From contig CAJTOW010000039.1 of assembly GCA_910577655.1 (NCBI GenBank), positions 14,154 to 30,781 on the forward strand: a DNA stretch of 16,628 nt, in the 5' to 3' direction. Below are positions 7,346 to 12,447 of this stretch, one piece after another (position 1 is the first letter of the stretch; each line of letters starts with the position of its first letter). Source of the DNA: an uncultured Lachnospiraceae bacterium (lineage in GTDB: Bacteria > Bacillota > Clostridia > Lachnospirales > Lachnospiraceae). Position numbers and translations under genes: made by a program. The notes beneath the pieces were generated by a model. It searched no databases and was not told where the DNA came from. It saw only the letters and a list, made by a program, of their open reading frames with translations.

Positions 7346-7376
7346 AAAGAAAAACAGGCTGCCGGATCCGACAGCC
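7346..7376 (-). terminator. Rho-independent terminator or attenuator after the prepilin peptidase gene
   Basis: On the minus strand GGCTGTCG, loop GATC, CGGCAGCC forms an 8-bp stem with one G-T pair, followed by TGTTTTTCTTT. It lies 70 bases after the peptidase stop. The T-run merges straight into the GGAAGGAGG of the 33-aa ORF, so full termination would cut cpaB-cpaF-tadBC off from upstream genes, whereas partial termination would set their ratio to the pilin. No convincing promoter was found downstream of it. Confidence 0.7.
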
Positions 7377-7445
7377 ATAAACAGTTTCCAAAATGCCCCC
7401 TGTCACAGATGGTTGACATTTTCCCGCAGGAAGCACACCTTCTCC

Positions 7446-7928
7446 CTATGGAAGAAAGTAAGCTGCCAGAAAGCCGGCAGACAGAAATGGAGCCATGGGC
7501 CGGGCTTCCTTCCCCCGCAATCCTCCTGAAACGACCAGGCAGGAACACAGCATCAGGAACAGCCCGATGAGGCATCCAAACATCGCATCCCAGAACCCCA
7601 GGACCAGGCCGCAGGCTGACACCATCTTCACATCCCCACCGCCCATCCCTCCTCCCATGGCCGCAACCAGGAAAGGTACCGCAGCCAGGAGTCCCCAGAG
7701 ATTCGCTGGCCGGAAACACAGAAGCGCCGACAATGCGATCCCCAGGTTCAGGATATCCGGGATGATATGCTCCTGGTAGTCGATCCAGGCCGCTGCCAGT
7801 AACAGCGCCGCAAACAAAATTATCTGCATCAGGGCCAGAATCTGCCCCGGCTGGATGGCCACCCCCTGTATCCCGGACACAAGCCAGGGAGCCGGCATAA
7901 TCAGGGCCATACCAGCCCTAGCCGGCAT
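7446..7928 (-). CDS. Prepilin peptidase, TadV/CpaA type (A24 family)
   Basis: This is an integral membrane aspartic peptidase of about 160 aa. The two catalytic aspartates stand in their family motifs: WIDYQEHIIPD (D50) and GGGMGGGDVKM (D99, the GxGD motif). Hydrophobic helices lie at about 28-48, 60-72, 77-92, 103-130 and 146-159. The size fits the short TadV form without the methyltransferase domain. It should cut the leaders of the pilin-like proteins at 7918-8148, 10264-10494, 104-499 and 1-107. The start is uncertain: ATG 7928 overlaps the end of the pilin gene by 11 bases and has a distant AGGAA; ATG 7910 has a weak AGGG. Either keeps both aspartates. Overlap with the pilin-like gene suggests coupled translation of enzyme and substrate. 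Confidence 0.88.
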   Translation of the reverse strand: MPARAGMALIMPAPWLVSGIQGVAIQPGQILALMQIILFAALLLAAAWIDYQEHIIPDILNLGIALSALLCFRPANLWGLLAAVPFLVAAMGGGMGGGDVKMVSACGLVLGFWDAMFGCLIGLFLMLCSCLVVSGGLRGKEARPMAPFLSAGFLAAYFLP

Positions 7929-8148
7929 AGTTAAACATTTCCTGCACACGGCGGGTCAGCGTGGGCAGGACTGTCTCATCAAACAGCGCGTACAGGCCTG
8001 CCAGCACCAGCGCCCCGATGACCACTGCCATCAGGATCTTGATGGCAGTATCCACGAACCCTTCCCCTGACCTGTTGGTGAGTGCCTGACGGATCTGGAA
8101 TGCCCTGCGGGACACACGGTTTCCTAACTGGATCATTACTTTTCTCAA
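7918..8148 (-). CDS. Small pilin-like protein, DUF6133 type, copy 2
   Basis: I choose the TTG start at 8148-8146: AAGGAGG lies 9 bases upstream, and the resulting 76-aa product matches the paralogue at 10264-10494 in length. Residues 1-27 form a basic leader, followed by GEGFVDTA and a hydrophobic helix (about 35-55), then DETVLPTLTRRVQEMFNYAG. This recalls Flp-type pilins (leader, G, hydrophobic helix, short tail), and D33 sits at +5 from G28, where Flp pilins have Glu. It matches what I remember as DUF6133 of Clostridia mobile elements. Residues 28-76 are identical to the paralogue except for two positions near the end, while the leaders differ. It lies directly before the prepilin peptidase, supporting a substrate role. 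A small membrane component of a transfer channel is the main alternative. Confidence 0.75.
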   Translation of the reverse strand: MRKVMIQLGNRVSRRAFQIRQALTNRSGEGFVDTAIKILMAVVIGALVLAGLYALFDETVLPTLTRRVQEMFNYAG

Positions 8149-8184
8149 AATCGTCTCCTCCTTTTTCTGCTGATAAAACAGACG

Positions 8185-8239
8185 GAGGCAGGCGTACAGA
8201 TGCGCCTGCCTCATCCGGCACCTCCCGTTCCATCGGGAG
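8185..8239 (-). promoter_or_regulatory. Two tandem hairpins between SpoVG-like gene 2 and pilin-like gene 2
   Basis: The 162-base gap 8149-8310 contains a perfect 10-bp stem GAGGCAGGCG/CGCCTGCCTC with an 8-base loop (8185-8212) and, just upstream in transcription, a 6-bp stem CTCCCG/CGGGAG with a 6-base loop (8222-8239). After the larger stem the minus strand reads CGTCTGTTTTATC, so weak termination is possible, but the T-run is short and offset. An RNA stabiliser setting pilin mRNA level is equally plausible. Confidence 0.5.
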
Positions 8240-8310
8240 ATTGCCGCATTTCATTGGTCTCTTTGGTTTCTGATTCTCTCCGTTTTCTGTCGATCTCCTG
8301 CCTGCCGCTG

Positions 8311-8805
8311 CTACATGGACATCCCGCCCATGCCCTCCTCCTGCTCCGGAGCCTCCTCTTCCTGGAAGTTGGCATCGTCCAGGTCCGGTTCCTCCCCGGA
8401 AACCTGCCCTTCTCCCGCAGTCTGCGCTTCCCCGGAAGTCTGTTCCTCTCCCGAAGCCTGCTCCTCCTGCATGGCCAGGGTCTGGGTATACGCCTCCCGC
8501 ACCGCCTGGTCGAACTGTTCCCGCAGGCCACGGCTCTCAAAGAAGCAGGCATCCTTGTATTCCCTGGTGTCCGCCATTTTTGTCCTGGGCATCACCACCG
8601 TCAGGTCATAGTCATCCTCCTTGATCTTGACGTTGCGGATGGTGCAGATGCCCGCCAGTTCTACATCTGCGGTGGCCAGGAATTCTCCCCTCTGGCTGTC
8701 CGTGTGGATCGCCACCCCGGTTACCGGCAGGACCTCCGGCTGTGCTGCTTCCTGCTGGGAAGCCTGTACGGCTGTCCTCTGTGTCTGGTCTTCTCTTCTC
8801 GGCAT
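8311..8805 (-). CDS. SpoVG-like protein 2 with acidic repeat tail and GMGGMSM end
   Basis: Residues 27-110 follow the SpoVG pattern: VTGVAIHTDSQRGEFLATAD, then ICTIRNVKI, VVMPRTK and YKDACFFESRGLREQFDQAV. SpoVG is a small nucleic-acid-binding regulator in Firmicutes; divergent copies are common on Clostridia mobile elements, where their function is not settled. After residue 115 comes a tail with four hexapeptide units (ASGEEQ, TSGEAQ, TAGEGQ, VSGEEP), then an acidic stretch ending GMGGMSM. The start ATG has GGAGGAAAAAGA upstream. It follows a terminator candidate and precedes the second pilin-like gene, mirroring the SpoVG/pilin pair at 9848-10494 in reverse gene order. The tail is longer than in canonical SpoVG proteins, which are about 85-100 aa. 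Confidence 0.75.
   Translation of the reverse strand: MPRREDQTQRTAVQASQQEAAQPEVLPVTGVAIHTDSQRGEFLATADVELAGICTIRNVKIKEDDYDLTVVMPRTKMADTREYKDACFFESRGLREQFDQAVREAYTQTLAMQEEQASGEEQTSGEAQTAGEGQVSGEEPDLDDANFQEEEAPEQEEGMGGMSM
8386..8457 (-). repeat. Degenerate 18-bp tandem repeat (4 units) in SpoVG-like gene 2
   Basis: Four successive 18-base units encode residues 117-140 as xSGExQ hexapeptides. The units differ by several bases each, so the array is old or under only protein-level constraint. It may vary in copy number between related strains. Confidence 0.65.
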
Positions 8806-8870
8806 TCTTTTTCCTCCATCTTCTTTTTTATCTAAATCCCCGTTGGGGCTTCAGAGCTTCTTTCCTGCAG

Positions 8871-8894
8871 AAAGCCGCCACAAAAAGCGGCGGC
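8871..8894 (-). terminator. Terminator candidate after the ribbon-helix-helix gene
   Basis: On the minus strand GCCGCCGC, loop TTTTT, GTGGCGGC makes an 8-bp stem with one G-T pair, 12 bases after the stop of the preceding gene, followed by only TTT then CTG. The stem is strong but the T-run is short, so termination may be partial. It separates the accessory block from the pilus block. No clear promoter is visible in the 66 bases between it and the next start. Confidence 0.5.
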
Positions 8895-8906
8895 CTTCCC
8901 TCTCCT

Positions 8907-9302
8907 CTATGATGCTTCTGTATCTGCTTCCTGCTCTTCCCTGGCTTCTCCCGCCTCATCGTTATTCCTTTCGGCTCCTTCGGCCTCCGTCCTATTTTCT
9001 CCAGCCGCTTCGGCCTCGTACCGTTCCAGTTCCTTTGTGATTAGCCCGATCACGAATTCCCTCTGGCTCAGTCCCGAATGCTTCGCCAGGTATTCCTTTA
9101 CCCGTCCGAACAACTCCTCCGATACCTGGAATGCCAGCGTCCTTGTCCCGTTTGCCATCTCTTTCCCGCCTTTCTTAAAATGTTCCTCCAGTACCATCTC
9201 CACATACTGCGCCAGGGTCAGCGCAAGGGCCTCCTGCTCCTGCTTCACCCTCCCGTGCAGCTCCTCCGGGATCATGGCACATAAATTCTTCCGTTTTTCC
9301 AT
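8907..9302 (-). CDS. Tandem ribbon-helix-helix-like DNA-binding protein
   Basis: This 131-aa protein contains two successive units with a short strand then two helices: residues 4-42 (KNLCAMIPEELHGRVKQEQE, then LTLAQYVEMVLEEHF) and 54-95 (RTLAFQVSEELFGRVKEYLA, then LSQREFVIGLITKELERY). The second is a good match to MetJ/Arc ribbon-helix-helix proteins, the first weaker. Two units in one chain would allow a pseudo-dimer. Residues 97-131 are an acidic, Glu/Ala-rich tail. The start ATG 9302 has AAGGAGG 6 bases upstream; a GTG/ATG 23 codons earlier would translate the operator region. A perfect inverted repeat lies at 9331-9383, suggesting autoregulation. A partition or transfer regulator is the likely role; this is inference. 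Confidence 0.72.
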   Translation of the reverse strand: MEKRKNLCAMIPEELHGRVKQEQEALALTLAQYVEMVLEEHFKKGGKEMANGTRTLAFQVSEELFGRVKEYLAKHSGLSQREFVIGLITKELERYEAEAAGENRTEAEGAERNNDEAGEAREEQEADTEAS

Positions 9303-9330
9303 TGCCGTCCTCCTTCCTGCAAGCCAAGTA

Positions 9331-9383
9331 TATGGAAAACCGGGCGGAATAGCTATGACCAATACCAACAAGGATTTTCCATA
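9331..9383. promoter_or_regulatory. Perfect 9-bp inverted repeat, candidate operator of the ribbon-helix-helix gene
   Basis: TATGGAAAA (9331-9339) and TTTTCCATA (9375-9383) are exact inverted copies separated by 35 bases, between the 143-aa gene and the ribbon-helix-helix gene. The proximal arm overlaps a minus-strand TATACT (9327-9332) that could be a -10 box; the matching -35 (TAGCTA, 17-base spacer) is poor. Ribbon-helix-helix repressors often bind such repeats, so autoregulation is a reasonable inference. Confidence 0.5.
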
Positions 9384-9399
9384 GAATGAAGCATATCCA

Positions 9400-9831
9400 C
9401 TAAATTGTCATGCCGCCCATGCCCTGGGACAGATCCTCCACCTGGAACATGGATGTATAACTGCCCACCGCATCCGCAAGGGTCTTATAGTCCGCCGCCG
9501 TGGGCTGGTAGACATACCAGGCAAAGTCATTTCCATTCTTCCAGATATGTGGAATGATCCCTTCCTTGAAGTTGGGATTTGTGGTCGGCTTCTTTCCCAG
9601 TACATCCGCAAATCTCAGCAGAAGACTGTCCAGAGGGCCTTCCCTCCGGTTCAGCAGGGTCACCTTCAGCGCGGAATACTGGTCCGACACCCCTTCGGTG
9701 GCAAACTCCATCCGCACCCGGACATCCTCATTCAGTTTTCCATAGCAGACACGGCCAGCGAAGACAGTTTCCGGAAAATCCAGTCCCTGCCGGAACAGCT
9801 TTCTCATTTCTTTTTCAAAAAAGGTTGCCAC
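9400..9831 (-). CDS. Unrecognised 143-aa protein ending QGMGGMTI
   Basis: I do not recognise the family. It is a soluble protein with mixed alpha/beta character: a basic N terminus (ATFFEKEMRKLFRQ), a strand-rich centre (VRVRMEFATEGVSDQYSALK), a segment LLLRFADVLGKKP, and WKNGNDFAWYVYQPTAADYK followed by a helix LADAVGSYTSMF. No catalytic motif or membrane segment is evident. The start is GTG at 9831, with AAGGAGG 6 bases upstream. It follows SpoVG-like gene 1 with a 16-base gap and precedes the operator of the ribbon-helix-helix gene. Its C-terminal GMGGMTI is nearly the same as the GMGGMSM end of SpoVG-like protein 2, although the rest of the two proteins is unrelated. Confidence 0.75.
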   Translation of the reverse strand: MATFFEKEMRKLFRQGLDFPETVFAGRVCYGKLNEDVRVRMEFATEGVSDQYSALKVTLLNRREGPLDSLLLRFADVLGKKPTTNPNFKEGIIPHIWKNGNDFAWYVYQPTAADYKTLADAVGSYTSMFQVEDLSQGMGGMTI

Positions 9832-9847
9832 GGCCTTCCTCCTTCTT

Positions 9848-10243
9848 TCACATGCTCATCTGCGGAGCCGCCTGGCCCTGATCCTGCACCGGCTGGTTCT
9901 GGTTTCCCTGATCCTGATTCTGGGACAGGGACTGGTGGTAGGCATGTAATACCGCCTCATTCAGCTGGCTTCTGGCCTCTTTGGTGCAGGGGAAACAGAT
10001 ATCCTTATACTCTCCGTTTCCGGTCCGGTAGCTTGGCATGGAGACGAACAGGCCGTTTGCCCCTTCCATGACCTTCAGTCCCCGGATGGCGAAGCTCCCG
10101 TTTAAGTTCACCGAGGCCGAAGCCCGGCAGCTCCCCTCCGGATAGAGGGAATGGATTTTTACATCATACTGGAGAGGGGCATATCCTCTTTCCTGCACGG
10201 CTGCCGCTGGCTGCACTGTTGCTGTTTTCTGTGTTTTTGCCAT
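9848..10243 (-). CDS. SpoVG-like protein 1 with Gln-rich tail ending APQMSM
   Basis: This 131-aa protein has a SpoVG-like domain at about 26-104: YDVKIHSLYPEGSCRASASV, then FAIRGLKVMEGANGLFVSMP and GEYKDICFPCTKEARSQLNE. The match to SpoVG is in fold pattern and the GEYKDICFP block rather than in close identity. The tail (105-131) is rich in Gln, Asn and Asp and ends APQMSM. I choose ATG 10243: AAAGGAG lies 6 bases upstream, while the ATG two codons earlier abuts it. It follows the first DUF6133-type gene with a 20-base gap. Together they form a pilin-SpoVG pair, duplicated as SpoVG-pilin at 7918-8805. RNA or DNA binding is likely from the family; the target is unknown. Confidence 0.72.
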   Translation of the reverse strand: MAKTQKTATVQPAAAVQERGYAPLQYDVKIHSLYPEGSCRASASVNLNGSFAIRGLKVMEGANGLFVSMPSYRTGNGEYKDICFPCTKEARSQLNEAVLHAYHQSLSQNQDQGNQNQPVQDQGQAAPQMSM

Positions 10244-10263
10244 TTCCATCTCCTTTCCGGCTG

Positions 10264-10494
10264 TCAGCCTGAATAGCTGAACATCTCCTGCACACGGCGG
10301 GTCAGGGTCGGCAGCACAGTCTCGTCAAACAGGGCATACAGTCCCGCCAGCACCAGCGCTCCAATGACCACCGCCATCAGGATCTTGATGGCGGTATCCA
10401 CGAACCCTTCTCCCTTCTGCTCTTTCAGTGCCATATACCCGGCAAAGATCCTGCCGGATACGCTGTTCCTTAAATTCCTGATCCTTTTTTTCAT
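10264..10494 (-). CDS. Small pilin-like protein, DUF6133 type, copy 1
   Basis: This 76-aa protein has a basic leader (MKKRIRNLRNSVSGRIFAGY, ending KEQKG28), then EGFVDTA and a hydrophobic helix (about 35-55), and a short tail DETVLPTLTRRVQEMFSYSG. GAGGAGG lies about 9 bases before the ATG. From G28 on it is the same as copy 2 at 7918-8148 apart from two residues, whereas the leaders share almost nothing. G28 with D33 at +5 resembles a Flp prepilin cleavage site. Here it stands among accessory genes, more than 2 kb from the peptidase. It might be an alternative major subunit or a small membrane protein of the transfer apparatus. A 6-bp hairpin (10522-10536) stands upstream of its ribosome binding site. 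Confidence 0.75.
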   Translation of the reverse strand: MKKRIRNLRNSVSGRIFAGYMALKEQKGEGFVDTAIKILMAVVIGALVLAGLYALFDETVLPTLTRRVQEMFSYSG

Positions 10495-10574
10495 GGTACG
10501 GTTCCTCCTCTTTTCTTTTTTGTCTGCCCCGCAGACGTTGCTGCTCTCTCACGGACATACCGCGATCACTTCTG

Positions 10575-11132
10575 TTACAACTGCATGATGGGACTCTGCG
10601 CCGGCTCCGGCCCTCCAAAGGCGATGGTCTTAAAGCCCCGCTCATCCACGTAGTGGAATTCGCTCCCCTCCCCGTCATACAGCTCGATCACGTCCGACAT
10701 GGACAGAGAATGGCCCGTATATCCCGGAGGATGCAGGCCCGCGTTGAACTTGTTGTAGATCTCCTCCAGGTTATTGGTCTCGGCCTCCCCGTCAAACACC
10801 AGCTGGTAATCCTCCGGCGAAGGCTCCCCGAACCGCTCCCGCATCCGGTCATAGCCGATGAACTTCATATGCACGTCCACGGACGGCTTCAGCTGCCAGA
10901 TCCGGATGTTCTTTAACACCAGGCCGTCCGACAGGTCATCCTGCCCGTTCATCAGGCGGTCATAGACGCCGTCCCGCCATTCCACCTCCCGGATCCCTTT
11001 CTGTTTCTCCAGAAAACGGTTCAGCCCGTCACCGGAAAAAAGCGGGTCCACCACGGCCTTGTTCCCGGTGACATACCCGGCCAGGTTCCCGAAGTACAGG
11101 ATCCTTCCGTTTTCCATGCGTATCCCCCGCAC
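10575..11132 (-). CDS. YodL-domain protein
   Basis: Residues 76-172 match the YodL domain (Pfam YodL) known from Bacillus YodL and from many Clostridia mobile-element proteins: IRIWQLKPS, then YDRMRERFG, YQLVFDGEAETNNLEEIYNK, GHSLSMSDVIELYDG and FHYVDERGFKTIAF. The block LEEIYxKFN...GHSLSxSDV is diagnostic. The domain is of unknown biochemical function. Residues 1-70 are a variable N-terminal region (GRILYFGNLAGYVTGNKAVV). I chose GTG 11132: GGAGG lies 8 bases upstream; ATG 11117 is the alternative and leaves the domain intact. It ends SPIMQL, a hydrophobic tail similar to its neighbours. It follows the 197-aa gene by 16 bases. Confidence 0.8.
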   Translation of the reverse strand: MRGIRMENGRILYFGNLAGYVTGNKAVVDPLFSGDGLNRFLEKQKGIREVEWRDGVYDRLMNGQDDLSDGLVLKNIRIWQLKPSVDVHMKFIGYDRMRERFGEPSPEDYQLVFDGEAETNNLEEIYNKFNAGLHPPGYTGHSLSMSDVIELYDGEGSEFHYVDERGFKTIAFGGPEPAQSPIMQL

Positions 11133-11148
11133 AGGGCATCCCTCCTTC

Positions 11149-11742
11149 CTATGTGAGTTCCATGCTCCCGCCGTCCGCCTGCCCCTGCAGCTTCCGTAAG
11201 TCTGCTTCATCCGGGAACACCATTTTCCCGGCCACCACCTCCATCACGCAGAAATCGTCCCGGTCACACAGCATCACTTTATGCTGGTAGGGTTTCTGCA
11301 TTTCAACATAGTCCATGGCTTCCTTCTCGCTGCACAGCCAGACCCCGGCTGCATAGCGCCCGTCTTCCAGAAAACTGTATCCGGAATAGAGCGGTTCATG
11401 CCCTTCTAATGGGAGCGCCCCGATGGGGCGGATCTGGGACAGCTGCAGCTTTGCCTGTTCCGGAAGAAGCTGCGGCTTTAAGGTTCCCAGGATCTGGGAT
11501 CGCCGGAAGCAGGTTACCTCCCCGTTCTTCAGGCTGACTCCTGACACGGTATGCTCCACGGAATCCGGTTCTGCCCCGCTCCCTCCTGTGCAGAAATAAA
11601 GCTGGTTCCCGCAGCCGTCCGGAAATGCATCCTGGCAGACCACGATCACTTTCCCTGTCAGGCACATGCCGTATCCAGTTTCCTCACAGTCCTCTGCTGT
11701 ATAGGCACGCTTTTCATCCTTTTCTTCTGTCGGTCTATCCAT
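11149..11742 (-). CDS. Unrecognised 197-aa protein with CGNQLYFCTGG motif
   Basis: I do not recognise the family. Residues 29-100 appear beta-rich: TGKVIVVCQDAFPDGCGNQL, YFCTGGSGAEP, VTCFRRSQILGTLKPQLLP. The second half has YSGYSFLEDGRYAAGVWLCS, then helix EAMDYVEM and a strand KVMLCDRDDFCVMEVVAGKM. Seven cysteines are scattered, without an evident zinc-binding spacing. No membrane segment is visible, so it is cytoplasmic. The start ATG 11742 has GGAGG 9 bases upstream; the upstream AbrB-type gene ends 4 bases earlier. It ends DGGSMELT. Its place between AbrB-type regulators and a YodL-domain protein is typical of accessory genes of Clostridia elements. Confidence 0.75.
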   Translation of the reverse strand: MDRPTEEKDEKRAYTAEDCEETGYGMCLTGKVIVVCQDAFPDGCGNQLYFCTGGSGAEPDSVEHTVSGVSLKNGEVTCFRRSQILGTLKPQLLPEQAKLQLSQIRPIGALPLEGHEPLYSGYSFLEDGRYAAGVWLCSEKEAMDYVEMQKPYQHKVMLCDRDDFCVMEVVAGKMVFPDEADLRKLQGQADGGSMELT

Positions 11743-11746
11743 CCCT

Positions 11747-12025
11747 TCATCCCTCCTTCTGGCGCATCAGCCCGGACAGGTCGGAGATCAGGCTCAGGCG
11801 GGTATCGTCCGGCATGGTCCGGATGGCCGCCCGCACATAGGCTTCCACTGCCTCCGGGGACTGATCTCCTACTTCAACAATGCTGACCTTCCGCACCGAC
11901 ACCTTTCCATCCTGCAATCCCAGGCCAACGATGTCCCCATACTCCATCCCGGCTGCATTCCGCATTTCCTTCGGAATCAACACCCGTCCTTTCTGATCTA
12001 CCAGCTTGTACACGGATTTACCCAT
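11747..12025 (-). CDS. AbrB/SpoVT/MazE-type transcription regulator
   Basis: Residues 5-48 fit the swapped-hairpin AbrB DNA-binding domain: YKLVDQKGRVLIPKEMRNAA, then GDIVGLGLQDGKVSVRKV. GRVLIPKEMR followed by a G-D-x-V strand is the hallmark of the family. The remaining 44 residues form a helical tail that may mediate dimerisation. The 92-aa length suits a transition-state-type regulator; MazE-like antitoxins are similar, but no toxin gene lies beside it. Its ATG at 12025 overlaps the end of the preceding AbrB-like gene by 8 bases, so the two are probably translated together. It could repress the operon; this is inference. Confidence 0.82.
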   Translation of the reverse strand: MGKSVYKLVDQKGRVLIPKEMRNAAGMEYGDIVGLGLQDGKVSVRKVSIVEVGDQSPEAVEAYVRAAIRTMPDDTRLSLISDLSGLMRQKEG

Positions 12026-12446
12026 CCAAAAATCCTCCTTTCTCCAGGATCTCCATGGCCTCTTTCTCTGTCATGTCCAGCAGCCGGAGCATTCCGTAAA
12101 ACGGCCTTCTGGCTGCAGTCAGCGGTTCCTCTTTTCCGATCAGAACCGCCCCTTCCACGGTCTGGACCACCAGCTCTGCATCCAGTGGGATTCCTGCTTT
12201 TACTAACAGTACATGGGGCAGCTTCATCTCCGCCTCTTCCGGTGGTTCCATACATTCGGCCTTCCAAAAACCTTCTGCAGAGAGGAACAGTCTCCCATAG
12301 CTGTTCTCCGCCCGGACAGGCTTCCGGCTGCCATAGGCGAGATACACCGGATCCCCTGGCCCTGCCCCCATGGTCTCCAGCACGCCAGGGGGCAGGATGA
12401 GGCTGCCGTCACCGGCAATAGCCCCCTTTACTTCCATCTGGTTCAT
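12018..12446 (-). CDS. AbrB-like protein, possibly two swapped-hairpin modules
   Basis: This 142-aa protein has an AbrB-like N terminus at residues 4-40 (EVKGAIAGDGSLILPPGVLE, then GAGPGDPVYLAYGS). A second segment with a similar outline lies at about 77-108 (LPHVLLVKAGIPLDAELVVQ, then VEGAVLIGKEE). The first lacks the usual RIxIPxxxR basic residues (here SLILPPGVLE), which may mean poor DNA binding and a role as a partner of the next gene product. The tail ends with a helix DMTEKEAMEILEK. I chose ATG 12446, 1 base after the previous stop, with GGGAGG about 8 bases upstream. Overlap with the following AbrB-type gene suggests the two proteins work together. Confidence 0.68.
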   Translation of the reverse strand: MNQMEVKGAIAGDGSLILPPGVLETMGAGPGDPVYLAYGSRKPVRAENSYGRLFLSAEGFWKAECMEPPEEAEMKLPHVLLVKAGIPLDAELVVQTVEGAVLIGKEEPLTAARRPFYGMLRLLDMTEKEAMEILEKGGFLDG

Positions 12447-12447
12447 G

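Noticed and set aside
7377..7445. GTGACA followed by GTTTAT as a promoter before the 33-aa ORF.
   Set aside because: The -10 matches poorly and a start there would fall inside the terminator stem.
7225..7719. A 164-codon minus-strand frame ending in the 33-aa membrane peptide.
   Set aside because: Its first part is a shadow of the prepilin peptidase gene; only the last 33 codons have a ribosome binding site.
7979..8254. A 91-codon minus-strand frame overlapping pilin-like gene 2.
   Set aside because: It reads through the hairpins and then the pilin gene in another frame, and the ribosome binding site fits the pilin TTG start.
10522..10536. Hairpin GTCTGC/GCAGAC with loop GGG ahead of pilin-like gene 1, considered as terminator.
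   Set aside because: On the minus strand it is followed by A residues, not T, and on the plus strand the T-run precedes it.
11747..12446. AbrB-like pair as a MazEF-type toxin-antitoxin module.
   Set aside because: Neither neighbour resembles a MazF, PIN or other toxin; the 197-aa and 127-aa proteins show no such motifs.
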